Shown: positions 45,626 through 54,314 of the stretch, piece after piece | How positions within the stretch are numbered: the stretch's first letter is position 1 | How the letters are laid out: every line of letters begins with the position of its first letter | Assembly (NCBI RefSeq): GCF_000242895.2 | Contig: NC_021171.1 | Coordinates: 2,452,001-2,516,000, forward strand | From: Bacillus sp. 1NLA3E | GTDB lineage: Bacteria > Bacillota > Bacilli > Bacillales > Cytobacillaceae | Length of the DNA stretch: 64,000 bases | Direction: 5' to 3' | Notes under the pieces: generated by a model | Seen by the model: only the letters and a program-made list of their open reading frames with translations | Told to the model about the DNA's origin: nothing | Database searches by the model: none | Position numbers and translations under genes: made by a program

Positions 45626-46440
45626 GTAGAATAAACTCCTTAAAAAAGTATAAAGTTACCTTTCTTCCATTCCTTATTCATATTTATTGTGTTATTTAAG
45701 AATAGGAAATGCAAGGATTAAGATGATTAATGCACATAATGTATAAAGGAAACAAAGGCATTTTCCAACAAATAAAACGATACTACCTATGAATTAATTC
45801 GCAAGTTAAAATTTACGACAATATTTTTTGTTTTTTTTATTGCTATTTGGATTATATGCTGATACTATAAAGAAGCATAAATTGGAAGGCTATTGTTCAA
45901 CATATTTTGAGTCTTTCCATGCAGATAATTTTGACCACTTTCTTTTGGAAGTCAAGGCCATACGGACAGCCGGGTCAAATGCCGATTGGCAACTTTAGTT
46001 GCCTTATTGATTGAGTTAAAAGCTCAAATTTTATAAGTTGGTTACTTTACAACCAGTGCATATGCACACAACTTGTGAAACGGTCAATAAGAGTGGTAAA
46101 AGTAATTATTTGCTATATAGACTCTGATCAAATTATGATATATGTTGAATATTAAAGAGCTTTCTGCCATTATGTCTTTGCGCTGTTATGGTAGACGTAT
46201 GCACATGACCTTAAGTCGTGTATATACTTCCTTTTTTAATATTGATGATTATATCTAAAGCAAGTGTTGTGCGCGACTATGCGTTTTACACTTGCTTTTT
46301 TTGTGTAAAAAAATAGTTTTTGAGGCGTTATGACAGTAATCTTTTTCCTACAGACATCATTAGTAGTTGATGAACCACTAGTCAGATTATTGCGGAATTC
46401 CTCTTTGCTTGGCAAAATCTATTTATAAGGAGATAAGAAA
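45626..46440. other. 815-bp gene-free region, probable untranslated leader or small RNA
   Basis: No supported coding gene is found. A 60-codon open stretch at 45830-46000 has no start codon. It holds a hairpin GGCAAC-TTTA-GTTGCC near 45990 and a stem at 46197-46227 followed by TTCCTTTTTT. A strong terminator-like hairpin follows at 46257-46302. All lie on the plus strand just before the polyamine operon, so this could be a regulated leader or an independent small RNA. I cannot match it to a known riboswitch. Confidence 0.5.
46257..46302 (+). terminator. terminator-like hairpin upstream of the polyamine operon
   Basis: AAAGCAAGTG pairs with CACTTGCTTT around a 22-base loop, followed by seven T residues. 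It stands 138 bases before the first gene, with no plus-strand gene upstream that it could end. Confidence 0.8.
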
Positions 46441-47679
46441 ATGGGAAAAGCACTTATTATTGGTTGTGGTGGAGTCGCATCAGTTTCCATCCATAAATGT
46501 GTTCAAAATAGTGAAGTATTTGAAGAGATTTGTATCGCAAGTCGTACAAAATCCAAATGTGATGCCTTAAAAGCCAAACTAGATGGTGGTAAAACAAAAA
46601 TTACAACTGCACAAGTTGATGCAAATAATGTGGATGAGTTAATTGCTCTAATTGAAGAGGTTAAACCAGATATCGTGATGAACTTAGCTTTACCATATCA
46701 AGATTTAACGATCATGGATGCTTGTCTAGCAACAAAAACAAACTATATGGATACAGCAAACTATGAGCCGGAAGATACGGCAAAATTTGAATACAAATGG
46801 CAGTGGGACTACCGCGAGCGTTTTGAAAAGGCTGGGATTACAGCCCTTTTAGGTAGCGGCTTTGACCCAGGTGTAACAAGTGTATTTTCAGCCCATGCTC
46901 TTAAACATCATTTTGATGAAATCGAATATATCGATATTCTTGACTGTAATGCTGGGGATCATGGCTACCCTTTTGCAACGAATTTCAATCCTGAAATCAA
47001 TATCCGTGAGGTTTCTGCCAAAGGAAGCTATTGGGAAAATGGTGAATGGATCGAGACTGAACCAATGGAAATTAAGCGTGTTTACAACTTCCCAGAAATT
47101 GGCGAGAAAGATATGTATTTGTTGCACCACGAAGAAATTGAATCTCTTGCTCTAAACATTCCTGGAATTAAGCGGATTCGTTTCTTCATGACATTTGGCC
47201 AAAGTTACCTTACTCACCTAAAATGTCTTGAAAATGTGGGAATGACTTCTATTGTGCCAATTGAATATGAAGGTAAACAAATCATTCCACTTCAGTTTTT
47301 GAAAGCTGTATTACCAGATCCTTCTTCCCTTGGTCCAAGAACTAAGGGAAAAACAAACATAGGTTGTATTTTCCAAGGTAAAAAGGACGGAAAAGATAAA
47401 ACGTATTATGTATACAATGTTTGTGACCATGAAGAATGCTATAAAGAAGTAGGCTCACAGGCAGTAGCTTATACAACAGGCGTTCCTGCTATGATTGGTG
47501 CAATGATGTTGATGAATGGAACATGGAATAAACCGGGCGTATTTAATATTGAAGAATTTGATCCAGATCCATTTATGGATGCATTAAACAAATGGGGACT
47601 TCCATGGAAAGAAAGCTTTAATCCAGAACTAGTGGATTCAGAGCCGACAAATGTTAAAGAACCGGAGCATATTGTTTAA
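46441..47679 (+). CDS. carboxy(nor)spermidine dehydrogenase (saccharopine dehydrogenase family)
   Basis: The 412-residue protein starts with the nucleotide-binding IIGCGGVASVSIHKCV and has VMNLALPYQDLTIMDACLATKTNYMDTANYE, GSGFDPGVTSVF and the long Lys1-type C-terminal domain. The length and the decarboxylase partner next door identify it as the enzyme that joins aspartate semialdehyde to putrescine or diaminopropane to form carboxyspermidine or carboxynorspermidine. AAGGAG precedes the ATG. It forms a two-gene operon with the next gene, two bases apart. Confidence 0.92.
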   Translation: MGKALIIGCGGVASVSIHKCVQNSEVFEEICIASRTKSKCDALKAKLDGGKTKITTAQVDANNVDELIALIEEVKPDIVMNLALPYQDLTIMDACLATKTNYMDTANYEPEDTAKFEYKWQWDYRERFEKAGITALLGSGFDPGVTSVFSAHALKHHFDEIEYIDILDCNAGDHGYPFATNFNPEINIREVSAKGSYWENGEWIETEPMEIKRVYNFPEIGEKDMYLLHHEEIESLALNIPGIKRIRFFMTFGQSYLTHLKCLENVGMTSIVPIEYEGKQIIPLQFLKAVLPDPSSLGPRTKGKTNIGCIFQGKKDGKDKTYYVYNVCDHEECYKEVGSQAVAYTTGVPAMIGAMMLMNGTWNKPGVFNIEEFDPDPFMDALNKWGLPWKESFNPELVDSEPTNVKEPEHIV

Positions 47680-47680
47680 G

Positions 47681-48808
47681 ATGCGGTTTAATGAGTTACC
47701 AACGCCCTGTTATGTAGTGGATGAAAGTCTTCTAGAAAAAAATCTCAAAATCCTGAACGGAGTCATGGAACGGACAGGATGTAAGATTGTTTTAGCACAA
47801 AAAGCATTTTCAATGTATTCAATGTACCCTCTTATTGGGAAGTATTTAAGTGGGACGACTGCAAGTGGCTTATACGAGGCACGTCTTGGCTACGAGGAAA
47901 TGGGCAAAGAAAATCATGTCTTTGCCCCTGCCTATCGTGAGGATGAAATCGACGAAATTATATCCATTTGTGATCATATAATCTTTAATTCCTTCTCACA
48001 GCTGGATAAATTTAAAGATAAAGCACTTCAAGCCGGCAAAAAAGTTGGCTTGCGCATCAATCCTGAATGCTCGACCCAAATTGGGCATGACATCTATAAT
48101 CCTTGTGCACCAGGCTCCCGTTTCGGTGTAACAATAGAGAATTTTCGTCCCGATTTGCTAGACGGTGTTTCAGGACTACACTTTCACACCCTTTGTCAGC
48201 AAAACTCTGACGATTTAGACACAACTCTTCAGGCTGTCGAAGAAAAGTTCGGAGCATACCTATCCAAAATGGAATGGATCAACTTTGGCGGCGGTCATCA
48301 TATTACAAGAGAAGATTATGATATCCCAAGATTAGAAGCTTGTATTAAAAGAATGCAAGACAAATATGATTTAGAAGTATATATTGAGCCAGGAGAAGCG
48401 GTTGCACTCAATGCAGGTTATCTGATTACGACTGTTCTTGATACGCTGCAAAACCATATGGATATTGCGATTCTTGACACTTCTGCATCTTGTCATATGC
48501 CTGATGTGTTAGAAATGCCTTATCGCCCTCCCCTTCTTGGATCAGGCGAGGTTGGAGAGAAGCCATTTATGTATCGACTTGGTGGTCAAACCTGTCTTGC
48601 AGGCGATGTCATCGGAGATTATACTTTTGATCAACCGTTAAAGAGTGGAGATCGATTAGTTTTTGGTGATATGGCGATCTACACGATGGTCAAAAACACT
48701 ACGTTTAACGGAATGCCATTACCAGCCATCGCCATTCAAGATAAAGATGGAGATTGTAGGGTCGTACGCGAATTTGGCTATCAAGATTTTAAGATGAGAT
48801 TATCCTAA
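47681..48808 (+). CDS. nspC: carboxy(nor)spermidine decarboxylase
   Basis: The protein has 375 residues and is a fold-III PLP decarboxylase of the NspC group. It starts MRFNELPTPCYVVDESLLEKNL. The PLP lysine lies in LAQKAFSMYS, later motifs include GLRINPECS, GLHFHTLCQQN, EPGEAVALNAGYL, the catalytic cysteine region DTSASCHMPDVLEMPYRP, and GGQTCLAGDV. It removes CO2 to yield spermidine or norspermidine. ATG 47681 is chosen over an upstream in-frame start inside the previous gene because it fits the family start. The gene ends with a terminator. Confidence 0.92.
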   Translation: MRFNELPTPCYVVDESLLEKNLKILNGVMERTGCKIVLAQKAFSMYSMYPLIGKYLSGTTASGLYEARLGYEEMGKENHVFAPAYREDEIDEIISICDHIIFNSFSQLDKFKDKALQAGKKVGLRINPECSTQIGHDIYNPCAPGSRFGVTIENFRPDLLDGVSGLHFHTLCQQNSDDLDTTLQAVEEKFGAYLSKMEWINFGGGHHITREDYDIPRLEACIKRMQDKYDLEVYIEPGEAVALNAGYLITTVLDTLQNHMDIAILDTSASCHMPDVLEMPYRPPLLGSGEVGEKPFMYRLGGQTCLAGDVIGDYTFDQPLKSGDRLVFGDMAIYTMVKNTTFNGMPLPAIAIQDKDGDCRVVREFGYQDFKMRLS

Positions 48809-48877
48809 AAATGTAGAAATAGAAATTCTGTAATGGGAAGCATGCAATCAAAACGAGGCTAGCAGCCCATACATATT

Positions 48878-48911
48878 AAAACCAGATTCTGAAATAAGAA
48901 TCTGGTTTTTT
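48878..48911 (+). terminator. terminator of the polyamine operon
   Basis: AAAACCAGATTCT pairs with AGAATCTGGTTTT around a 7-base loop, with a T run, 70 bases after the stop codon. Confidence 0.88.
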
Positions 48912-49013
48912 GTTTCATTTAATCTGAAAAGTACTTTAGATGTTTTAAATTAATCAGTTTACAAAAATAAAATTGGCTGATTTCGAGGAATAATTTAGGT
49001 CATTTATTTTTTT

Positions 49014-49199
49014 GGCTCTGTTATACTAGAATGTTGATTTCCGTTCCAGGCGCTTCGCTTTCCGCGGGGCGGGCGGTGAGCCTCCTCGTCGCTAAAGCTC
49101 CTGCGGGGTCTCACCTGTCCCGCTACTCCCGCAGGAGTCTCGCGCCTTCCACTCCAATCAACATTGTGCAAAAAATCGATATTGAGCATTAACAAAGCC
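49014..49199. mobile_element. MITE-like repeat, copy B
   Basis: This 186-bp copy has ends GGCTCTGTTATA and TTAACAAAGCC and is flanked by a perfect 8-bp duplication ATTTTTTT (49006-49013 and 49200-49207). The middle contains GGTGAG and CTCACC arms and the CTCCTGCGGG/CCCGCAGGAG inverted pair. It is about 85-90% like copies A and C by eye. There is no coding capacity. Confidence 0.9.
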
Positions 49200-49238
49200 A
49201 TTTTTTTAAATCGTAAAGTTACTTGGTGCTAGAATCGT

Positions 49239-49496
49239 TTACTTACACTTTGTTAAGATATAAATTAATTGTTTTGAGCTCGGGATGAAATAGGATCCTC
49301 CATCATTTCGGTGGATAAAAGTTTCAATTTTATTCTTCACAAAATAGGAGGATGAGGTATCTCCTTTTTGAAAATATGGGGTATCATCACACAAAAACAT
49401 TGCATCTTTTTTGTTGTTAACTATACTGGCAATTTCTTCTGTGGTGTAGATAGTACCTTTTTGTAAATCAGTCAATTCTTTCTCCATATATCCCAT
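49239..49496 (-). CDS. hypothetical protein
   Basis: The 85-residue product is unrecognised. It has a plausible ribosome site (AAAAAGGGAGGAAAAAG) before the ATG; a second ATG three codons in is an alternative. The sequence (TTEEIASIVNNKKDAMFLCDDTPYFQKGDTS) looks like a small soluble domain. No neighbours suggest a role. Confidence 0.5.
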   Translation of the reverse strand: MGYMEKELTDLQKGTIYTTEEIASIVNNKKDAMFLCDDTPYFQKGDTSSSYFVKNKIETFIHRNDGGSYFIPSSKQLIYILTKCK

Positions 49497-49718
49497 AGCT
49501 TTTTCCTCCCTTTTTGGTCTAAAAATTCGACCTAAAGAGGAATTTTTCCTGCATATTTACAATATAAAAATAAATAAAGGTGGATAGATTCAATACGGCT
49601 CCTATCTTGATCTGATTGCCACTGTAGATGCTACCTATATAACTTATCCTTAATCCTTACTATCGGAAACAAGTTATTTTTCATTTAATTTGGTAGAATA
49701 ATTTTAGGGAGGGATTAT

Positions 49719-49805
49719 ATGGACCGTCCAATAAAAAGTAAAAAATACTGCGATTTATTACAAGCATGGGGAACTACTCAAGAAGGTGACATGTTTCAGC
49801 TATAG
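49719..49805 (+). CDS. short open frame with good ribosome site
   Basis: There are 28 codons starting nine bases after AGGGAGGG (MDRPIKSKKYCDLLQAWGTT and eight more residues). The start signals are convincing, but the product is very short and unrecognised. It may be the 5' stump of a truncated gene, since nothing follows in any frame. Confidence 0.3.
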   Translation: MDRPIKSKKYCDLLQAWGTTQEGDMFQL

Positions 49806-49875
49806 AGAAAATCTTAGTAAATTACTATTAACAAAATAGTAATTTAGGTTTTTCAATTAGAGGGAGATGACCTTT

Positions 49876-50628
49876 ATGTATTTGAATATTCTTCTTATCA
49901 TTCTATTTTTTATTGTTGTTATTTTTATTATTTCCATTCGAATTGTTCAACAGTATCAGCAAGCTGTTGTACTTCGATTAGGACGTTATAATCGTTCACT
50001 TGAGCCAGGCTTTCATTTGGTAATACCTTTTATTGAAAGTGTCGGTAAAATTGATATGCGTATTCGAGTTGAAAATGTTGAAAATCAAGATATTATCACA
50101 AAGGACAGTGTTCCAGTAACCTTGAATGCAGTTGTCTACTACCAAGTCGTTAACGCTCAAAAAGCCCTTCTTGATGTTGAGGACTATCGAAAAGCCACAG
50201 GGACATTAGCTCAGACCATTCTTCGTTCCAACTTGGGTGCTCACACCATGCAGGAAATGCTGACCAAACAAAAAAAATTGGATGATTTACTTCGGAAAGA
50301 GTTGGATCAAGTTACAGAACCATGGGGAATAAAGGTCACCGGGGTAGAAATCCGGTCGATGGACCTTCCTGAAGGACTGCGACGTGCAATGGCAAAAGAG
50401 GCTGAGGCAGAACGCGAGAGGGTTGCTAAGGTAATTGCCGCACAAGGAGAATTCGAAGCAGCCGAAAAGCTGTCCGAGGCAGCAGAAGTAATTAGCAAAC
50501 AGCCCGCCGCTATGCAATTACGTATGCTCCAAACCATGACAGAAATCGCTGCAGAAAAAAATAGCACGATCCTATTTCCCTATGAAGCAACCTCAGGACT
50601 AGCAAGTCTATTTTCAAAAAAAGCATAG
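49876..50628 (+). CDS. slipin-family SPFH membrane protein
   Basis: The 250-residue protein has one N-terminal membrane segment. The SPFH domain of the stomatin/slipin branch follows: QQYQQAVVLRLGRYNRSLEPGFHLVIPFIESV, VENVENQDIITKDSVPVTLNAVVYYQV, TLAQTILRSNLGAHTMQEML and VTGVEIRSMDLPEGLRRAMAKEAEAERERVAKVIAA. A short coiled coil and an FSKKA tail end it. Bacterial slipins organise membrane microdomains; a protease partner (NfeD) is common but absent here. ATG 49876 is preferred because GGGAG overlaps spacing for the earlier ATG. Confidence 0.93.
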   Translation: MYLNILLIILFFIVVIFIISIRIVQQYQQAVVLRLGRYNRSLEPGFHLVIPFIESVGKIDMRIRVENVENQDIITKDSVPVTLNAVVYYQVVNAQKALLDVEDYRKATGTLAQTILRSNLGAHTMQEMLTKQKKLDDLLRKELDQVTEPWGIKVTGVEIRSMDLPEGLRRAMAKEAEAERERVAKVIAAQGEFEAAEKLSEAAEVISKQPAAMQLRMLQTMTEIAAEKNSTILFPYEATSGLASLFSKKA

Positions 50629-50675
50629 TTTTATGATTAGTAGTAAAGAACATTGACCAATTTAGGGCAAAAAAA

Positions 50676-50720
50676 AAGGATAGATAAAGTGAGTATCTAC
50701 AAATTTATCTATCCTTTTTA
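50676..50720 (+). terminator. terminator of the slipin gene
   Basis: AAGGATAGATAAA pairs with TTTATCTATCCTT around a 15-base loop, with T-rich tail, about 45 bases after the stop codon. The same hairpin follows the deleted slipin copy at 39743. Confidence 0.88.
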
Positions 50721-50816
50721 TCTAGCTTAGACCGGTGTTTGGGTGATACGTGGCACTTTCTTCACTACATTGTTAACTTATCATTGAATCGAACTATATT
50801 TTCAGTATTGCTAAAT

Positions 50817-51596
50817 CTAAATCAAATTCAATATTTTCTCCACTCGACTAATATGCTCAAGGAAATCATTAAAATCTTCATAAACATATTCCTGAGAATG
50901 TGCTGTATTATTTCGCAATTCTTCGATTGATTTGAAGAACTGTGCGACATCACTCTTAGATTCAAAGCCTAGCTTTTCCAAAAGTTGTGGTGTTTTTTTG
51001 ATGATGGTTCCTTTATCTGAAAGCTGTAAACATTCAATGACTCCCAATCCCTCGTTTTTCAGCTTTCTTGTTTCATAAACCTGAAATACTTTCGTCATTC
51101 TTCCTTCACTTAAACAGCTTTTCCATTCTCCATCGGGATAGACCTTCTTAAGCAATTGGACTAATTCCATTTCCAACAAAGAGATTAAGCCAAACACCAA
51201 CATGCGAATGGGTTGCTTTTGTAAATCAGCAACCGTAATTAATTTGCATACTTGATTCTTTTCTAAAATAAAAATAGGGTGTTTTTCTTTTAAAATTTGT
51301 AACAATTCTATTAGAGAAGTAGATTCTGAAACGAGATCTTCCATTGAAAAATAATGAACATAATTCGATATTGATAGATCTTCCAATTCATGTTTAATAA
51401 TATAACCAATCATTTTCCCACTGGATTCAACGCCAAAATAATCAAAATCCAATTCTTCCATTTTGGCTTTTATTTTTTCAGTATCATCATCAATGGAACA
51501 AGAAATTATGTCTTCCGCAATTAAAGTTACAGAAAGATTGTCGGAGTATATTTTTCGAAGTGTATTCAGACTTTTATTCAAATTGTCATTCGGCAT
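50817..51596 (-). CDS. CBS-pair protein with HEPN-like C-terminal domain
   Basis: The 259-residue protein has two parts. Residues about 20-130 look like two CBS motifs (LIAEDIISCSIDDDTEKIKAKM, FGVESSGKMIGYIIK, and PIFILEKNQVCKLITVADL), usually a nucleotide-sensing module. The C-terminal helical part ends with IEELRNNTAHSQEYVYEDF, containing the R-N-x3-H signature (R4xH) of HEPN domains, many of which are RNases. No antitoxin or nucleotidyltransferase partner is adjacent. A regulatory, ligand-sensing RNA-acting protein is possible, but this is inference from motifs. Confidence 0.65.
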   Translation of the reverse strand: MPNDNLNKSLNTLRKIYSDNLSVTLIAEDIISCSIDDDTEKIKAKMEELDFDYFGVESSGKMIGYIIKHELEDLSISNYVHYFSMEDLVSESTSLIELLQILKEKHPIFILEKNQVCKLITVADLQKQPIRMLVFGLISLLEMELVQLLKKVYPDGEWKSCLSEGRMTKVFQVYETRKLKNEGLGVIECLQLSDKGTIIKKTPQLLEKLGFESKSDVAQFFKSIEELRNNTAHSQEYVYEDFNDFLEHISRVEKILNLI

Positions 51597-51727
51597 TTAA
51601 GAAATCAGCCTTTCCAATTTATGTTTCCTATATTTGATATATCAACCATTTTACCATTTTTTCATAGTTCTATGTCATATCGATTATTCTCGTACTAAGA
51701 CAAGTAAAGATAATAGTGTCCATAAAA

Positions 51728-51754
51728 AAAGGAACTTAACTTTCAAGTTCCTTT
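51728..51754 (-). terminator. terminator of the VWA-protein gene
   Basis: AAAGGAACTT pairs with AAGTTCCTTT around a 7-base loop, with seven T residues after it on the minus strand, directly after the stop codon. Confidence 0.88.
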
Positions 51755-51761
51755 ACAATTA

Positions 51762-52412
51762 TCAGTTTCTAGGTCGCCGATTATGATCCCGTTCGATTTC
51801 TTCCTTCCAGCTCCGGTCAATTTTCTTTCCGCTTCTAAGGTTCATGACAACCTCGTTTACAGCTTGAAAGTTTAATTCTGTTCCAATGTTGTCTGCATGG
51901 TAGTCAACGGCAAAGCCCTCGTCAATTCCAAATTGTGCAGCAGTTGAAATGGCATCAATATTTGCACCAAGGAATATGAACTCCCAGCCGTATTTTTCTT
52001 TTTGATGCTTAACCATTGCTTTGATTTTATCCGCCTTATATTCACTGCTGGCATTTTCCATTCCATCCGTTGTAATGACGAATAGAACCTTATCTGCCCG
52101 TTCAGGCTCACTCGTTCTCTTTTGCACATTAATGATTTTTTGGATGGTTAAACCGATTGCATCAAGTAAGGCAGTTGTGCCGCCCACTTCATAATCTTCT
52201 TCGGTAATAGGAGCTATGCCTCTTACATTGATTCGGTCGTGCAATAAATCATAATCATGATTGAATAATACTGTGGTGACAAAAGCTTCTCCTTCAGCCT
52301 TTTGCTGCTTTTTAAGCATAGAATTGTATCCACCAATCGTGTCTGCTTCAAGCCCGGCCATTGACCCACTTTTATCCAAAATAAACACTAACTCCGTTAA
52401 ATTCTTCTTCAT
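51762..52412 (-). CDS. von Willebrand factor A-domain protein
   Basis: The 216-residue protein is a single VWA domain with the metal-ion-dependent adhesion site DKSGSM at the start, GGTTALLDA (the MIDAS threonine) and TTDGMENAS. It has no signal peptide or membrane anchor, so it is cytosolic. ATG 52412 is chosen because GGAGG lies nine bases upstream; the earlier in-frame ATG touches the ribosome site. Stand-alone VWA proteins often serve as chaperone partners of MoxR ATPases or in tellurium/stress systems, but none is beside it. Confidence 0.88.
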   Translation of the reverse strand: MKKNLTELVFILDKSGSMAGLEADTIGGYNSMLKKQQKAEGEAFVTTVLFNHDYDLLHDRINVRGIAPITEEDYEVGGTTALLDAIGLTIQKIINVQKRTSEPERADKVLFVITTDGMENASSEYKADKIKAMVKHQKEKYGWEFIFLGANIDAISTAAQFGIDEGFAVDYHADNIGTELNFQAVNEVVMNLRSGKKIDRSWKEEIERDHNRRPRN

Positions 52413-52569
52413 CCTTATCATCCTCCGTTCTTTGATAAATTTAGGATAACAAAGAGACGATAAGAAATGGTCGCTTTAAAAGCGACATATTATGCTCTAA
52501 TAAAGGGTGTCCAAATGCCAAAAATAGGCTTAAGATTTTCTTCGAGACTTCTTTACGTAAATTTTTACC

Positions 52570-53544
52570 TCACCCGCCAATTTGGAACATAGGCTTGCTT
52601 TCCCTCTCGATAACAAACTCTTCTGTAAAATGGTGTTCAAGAGGTTTGTTCTTAAGTGCTTGTAAAATCACAGCTTCCAATTCCCTATCGGATTTTCCGT
52701 CCCTTATGATCTCTTTCAGATTTGTACCGATATCATACTGTAAGCAAGTCTTTAACTTCCCGTCCGCTAATAGCCTCACTCTATTGCAGCTGTCGCAGAA
52801 TTTGTGGCTCATGGAACTAATAAATCCAATTTTACCTTGAAAGCCTGAAATACTATAATAGCGGCAAGGCCCATTCCCCAAAACCTGATCAAAAGGCACA
52901 AGGGTTCCATAAGCCTGCTCCAATTCTCGCATGGTATCTGTTTCACTCTTAAAGGGAAAATTCCTTCCCAACCCGATTGGCATCATTTCAATAAAACGGA
53001 CATGGACAGGATTGTTCTTCGCAAGTCCGGCGACTTCTACTAGATTTTGCTCGGGTATTCCCATGGGCACACAGTTGATTTTGAGTTTAATATTCGGGTA
53101 CTCAAGTGCCTTTTGAATTCCTTCGAAAACTTTATGCAATGAGTTTCTTCCAGTAATTTTTTCATAAAGATCTAGATTTAATGTATCTAAACTAATATTG
53201 ATGCCATCGATTTTTGCCTCAGACAGCGCATCGATAAATTCGGACAAATGGGTTCCATTAGTAGTCAACGTTACCTTTTCAATACCCTGAACTTTCTTAA
53301 GCTTTACAATAAGATCTATTACATTAGAGCGTACCAGTGGTTCCCCACCGGTAATTTTAATGCGTCTTACACCAAGACGAGCGCTGCATTCTGCTATTCG
53401 TAGAATTTCCTCGTAAGAAAGAATATCCTTATGTGCAAGAGACTTAACACTACCCTCCGGCATACAGTATTTACAACGAAGATCACATCTGTCTGTCACT
53501 GAAATACGTAAATAATCTATTTTTCTGTTATAAGCATCGTTCAT
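52570..53544 (-). CDS. moaA: GTP 3',8-cyclase MoaA
   Basis: The 324-residue radical-SAM enzyme carries out the first step of molybdopterin synthesis. The N-terminal cluster motif is CDLRCKYC (C20, C24, C27), followed by TGGEPLVR. The C-terminal cluster is bound by CDSCNR and a later KTCL, and the protein ends in GG, needed for activity. Its ATG overlaps the ThiF-like stop codon by four bases, so the two are one translational unit. Its place at the end of the hydrogenase/hyp block suggests that a molybdo- or tungsto-enzyme belongs to the same system; bacilli normally have another moaA. Confidence 0.94.
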   Translation of the reverse strand: MNDAYNRKIDYLRISVTDRCDLRCKYCMPEGSVKSLAHKDILSYEEILRIAECSARLGVRRIKITGGEPLVRSNVIDLIVKLKKVQGIEKVTLTTNGTHLSEFIDALSEAKIDGINISLDTLNLDLYEKITGRNSLHKVFEGIQKALEYPNIKLKINCVPMGIPEQNLVEVAGLAKNNPVHVRFIEMMPIGLGRNFPFKSETDTMRELEQAYGTLVPFDQVLGNGPCRYYSISGFQGKIGFISSMSHKFCDSCNRVRLLADGKLKTCLQYDIGTNLKEIIRDGKSDRELEAVILQALKNKPLEHHFTEEFVIERESKPMFQIGG

Positions 53545-54275
53545 AATTTTATGCCGCCATCTATTTCTTTATTTCCATGAACTGGACAGTCGTCTGCTTT
53601 TTTTACTAGAATTTCATCCCAAGTACCTCTTAGTCCGTCATAACTTAGCATACGTCCGTAAAGAGGCTCACCGATTCCTAAAAGAAGTTTTATACACTCG
53701 TTTGCCTGCATGCAGCCAATGACTCCCGCTGTAACCCCCAAAACAGGGATTGGCGTTTTTGGGATCACATTGTCAAAACCTAGACAAGATAGGCAAGGAA
53801 ATTCTCTTCCAATATCCATTACATATCCAGAAAACCCGTAAACACCGCCTTCTACAAGCGGAATGTTTAGTTTAATACAGGCACGGGCAACAGTCATTCT
53901 TGTAGCTATATTATCAACACAATCGACCACCACATCTGAACCGGCGATATATTCTTCTACGTTTTCCGTTTCCAGTCTGATATTGAATAGAACTAAATTA
54001 ACGTTCGGATTTAGCTGCGATAATTTTTCTTTTGCTGATAGAGTTTTTAGCTTTCCTACGTCTTCCGTGTTATGTAAAAACTGTCGGTTTAGATTGGATT
54101 CCGAAGCAACATCATCATCAAAGATTCGGATTGTCCCGACCCCAGCACTGGTAAGATAGGTAAGCACAGGCGAACCAAGCCCTCCCGTACCAATAACCGT
54201 AACCGTACTTTGCTCCAGTTTTTTCTGCCCTTCATGCCCGATTTGTGGGATTATCAATTGTCTTTCATATCTCAC
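53541..54275 (-). CDS. ThiF/MoeB/HesA-family adenylyltransferase
   Basis: The 244-residue E1-like enzyme activates ubiquitin-like sulfur carriers (MoaD or ThiS) by adenylation. It has the ATP site GTGGLGSPVLTYL, DDDVASESNLNRQFLH and DCVDNIATR. The zinc site looks incomplete: CLSC is present, but only one cysteine (DDCPVHG) stands near the C terminus. The coupling with moaA points to molybdopterin sulfur transfer. No MoaD or MoaE is in the window. It lies 40 bases after hypB. Confidence 0.88.
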   Translation of the reverse strand: MRYERQLIIPQIGHEGQKKLEQSTVTVIGTGGLGSPVLTYLTSAGVGTIRIFDDDVASESNLNRQFLHNTEDVGKLKTLSAKEKLSQLNPNVNLVLFNIRLETENVEEYIAGSDVVVDCVDNIATRMTVARACIKLNIPLVEGGVYGFSGYVMDIGREFPCLSCLGFDNVIPKTPIPVLGVTAGVIGCMQANECIKLLLGIGEPLYGRMLSYDGLRGTWDEILVKKADDCPVHGNKEIDGGIKL

Positions 54276-54314
54276 ATCAGCTACCTCCCAACATAATCCA
54301 AAACTAGTAAAATT

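Noticed and set aside
45830-46003. 60-codon open stretch before the polyamine operon
   Set aside because: It has no start codon and no ribosome site; the sequence does not recall a known family. I treat it as part of the untranslated region.
49004-49201. 65-codon minus-strand open frame
   Set aside because: It covers MITE copy B only and depends on the repeat sequence; it has no start signals.
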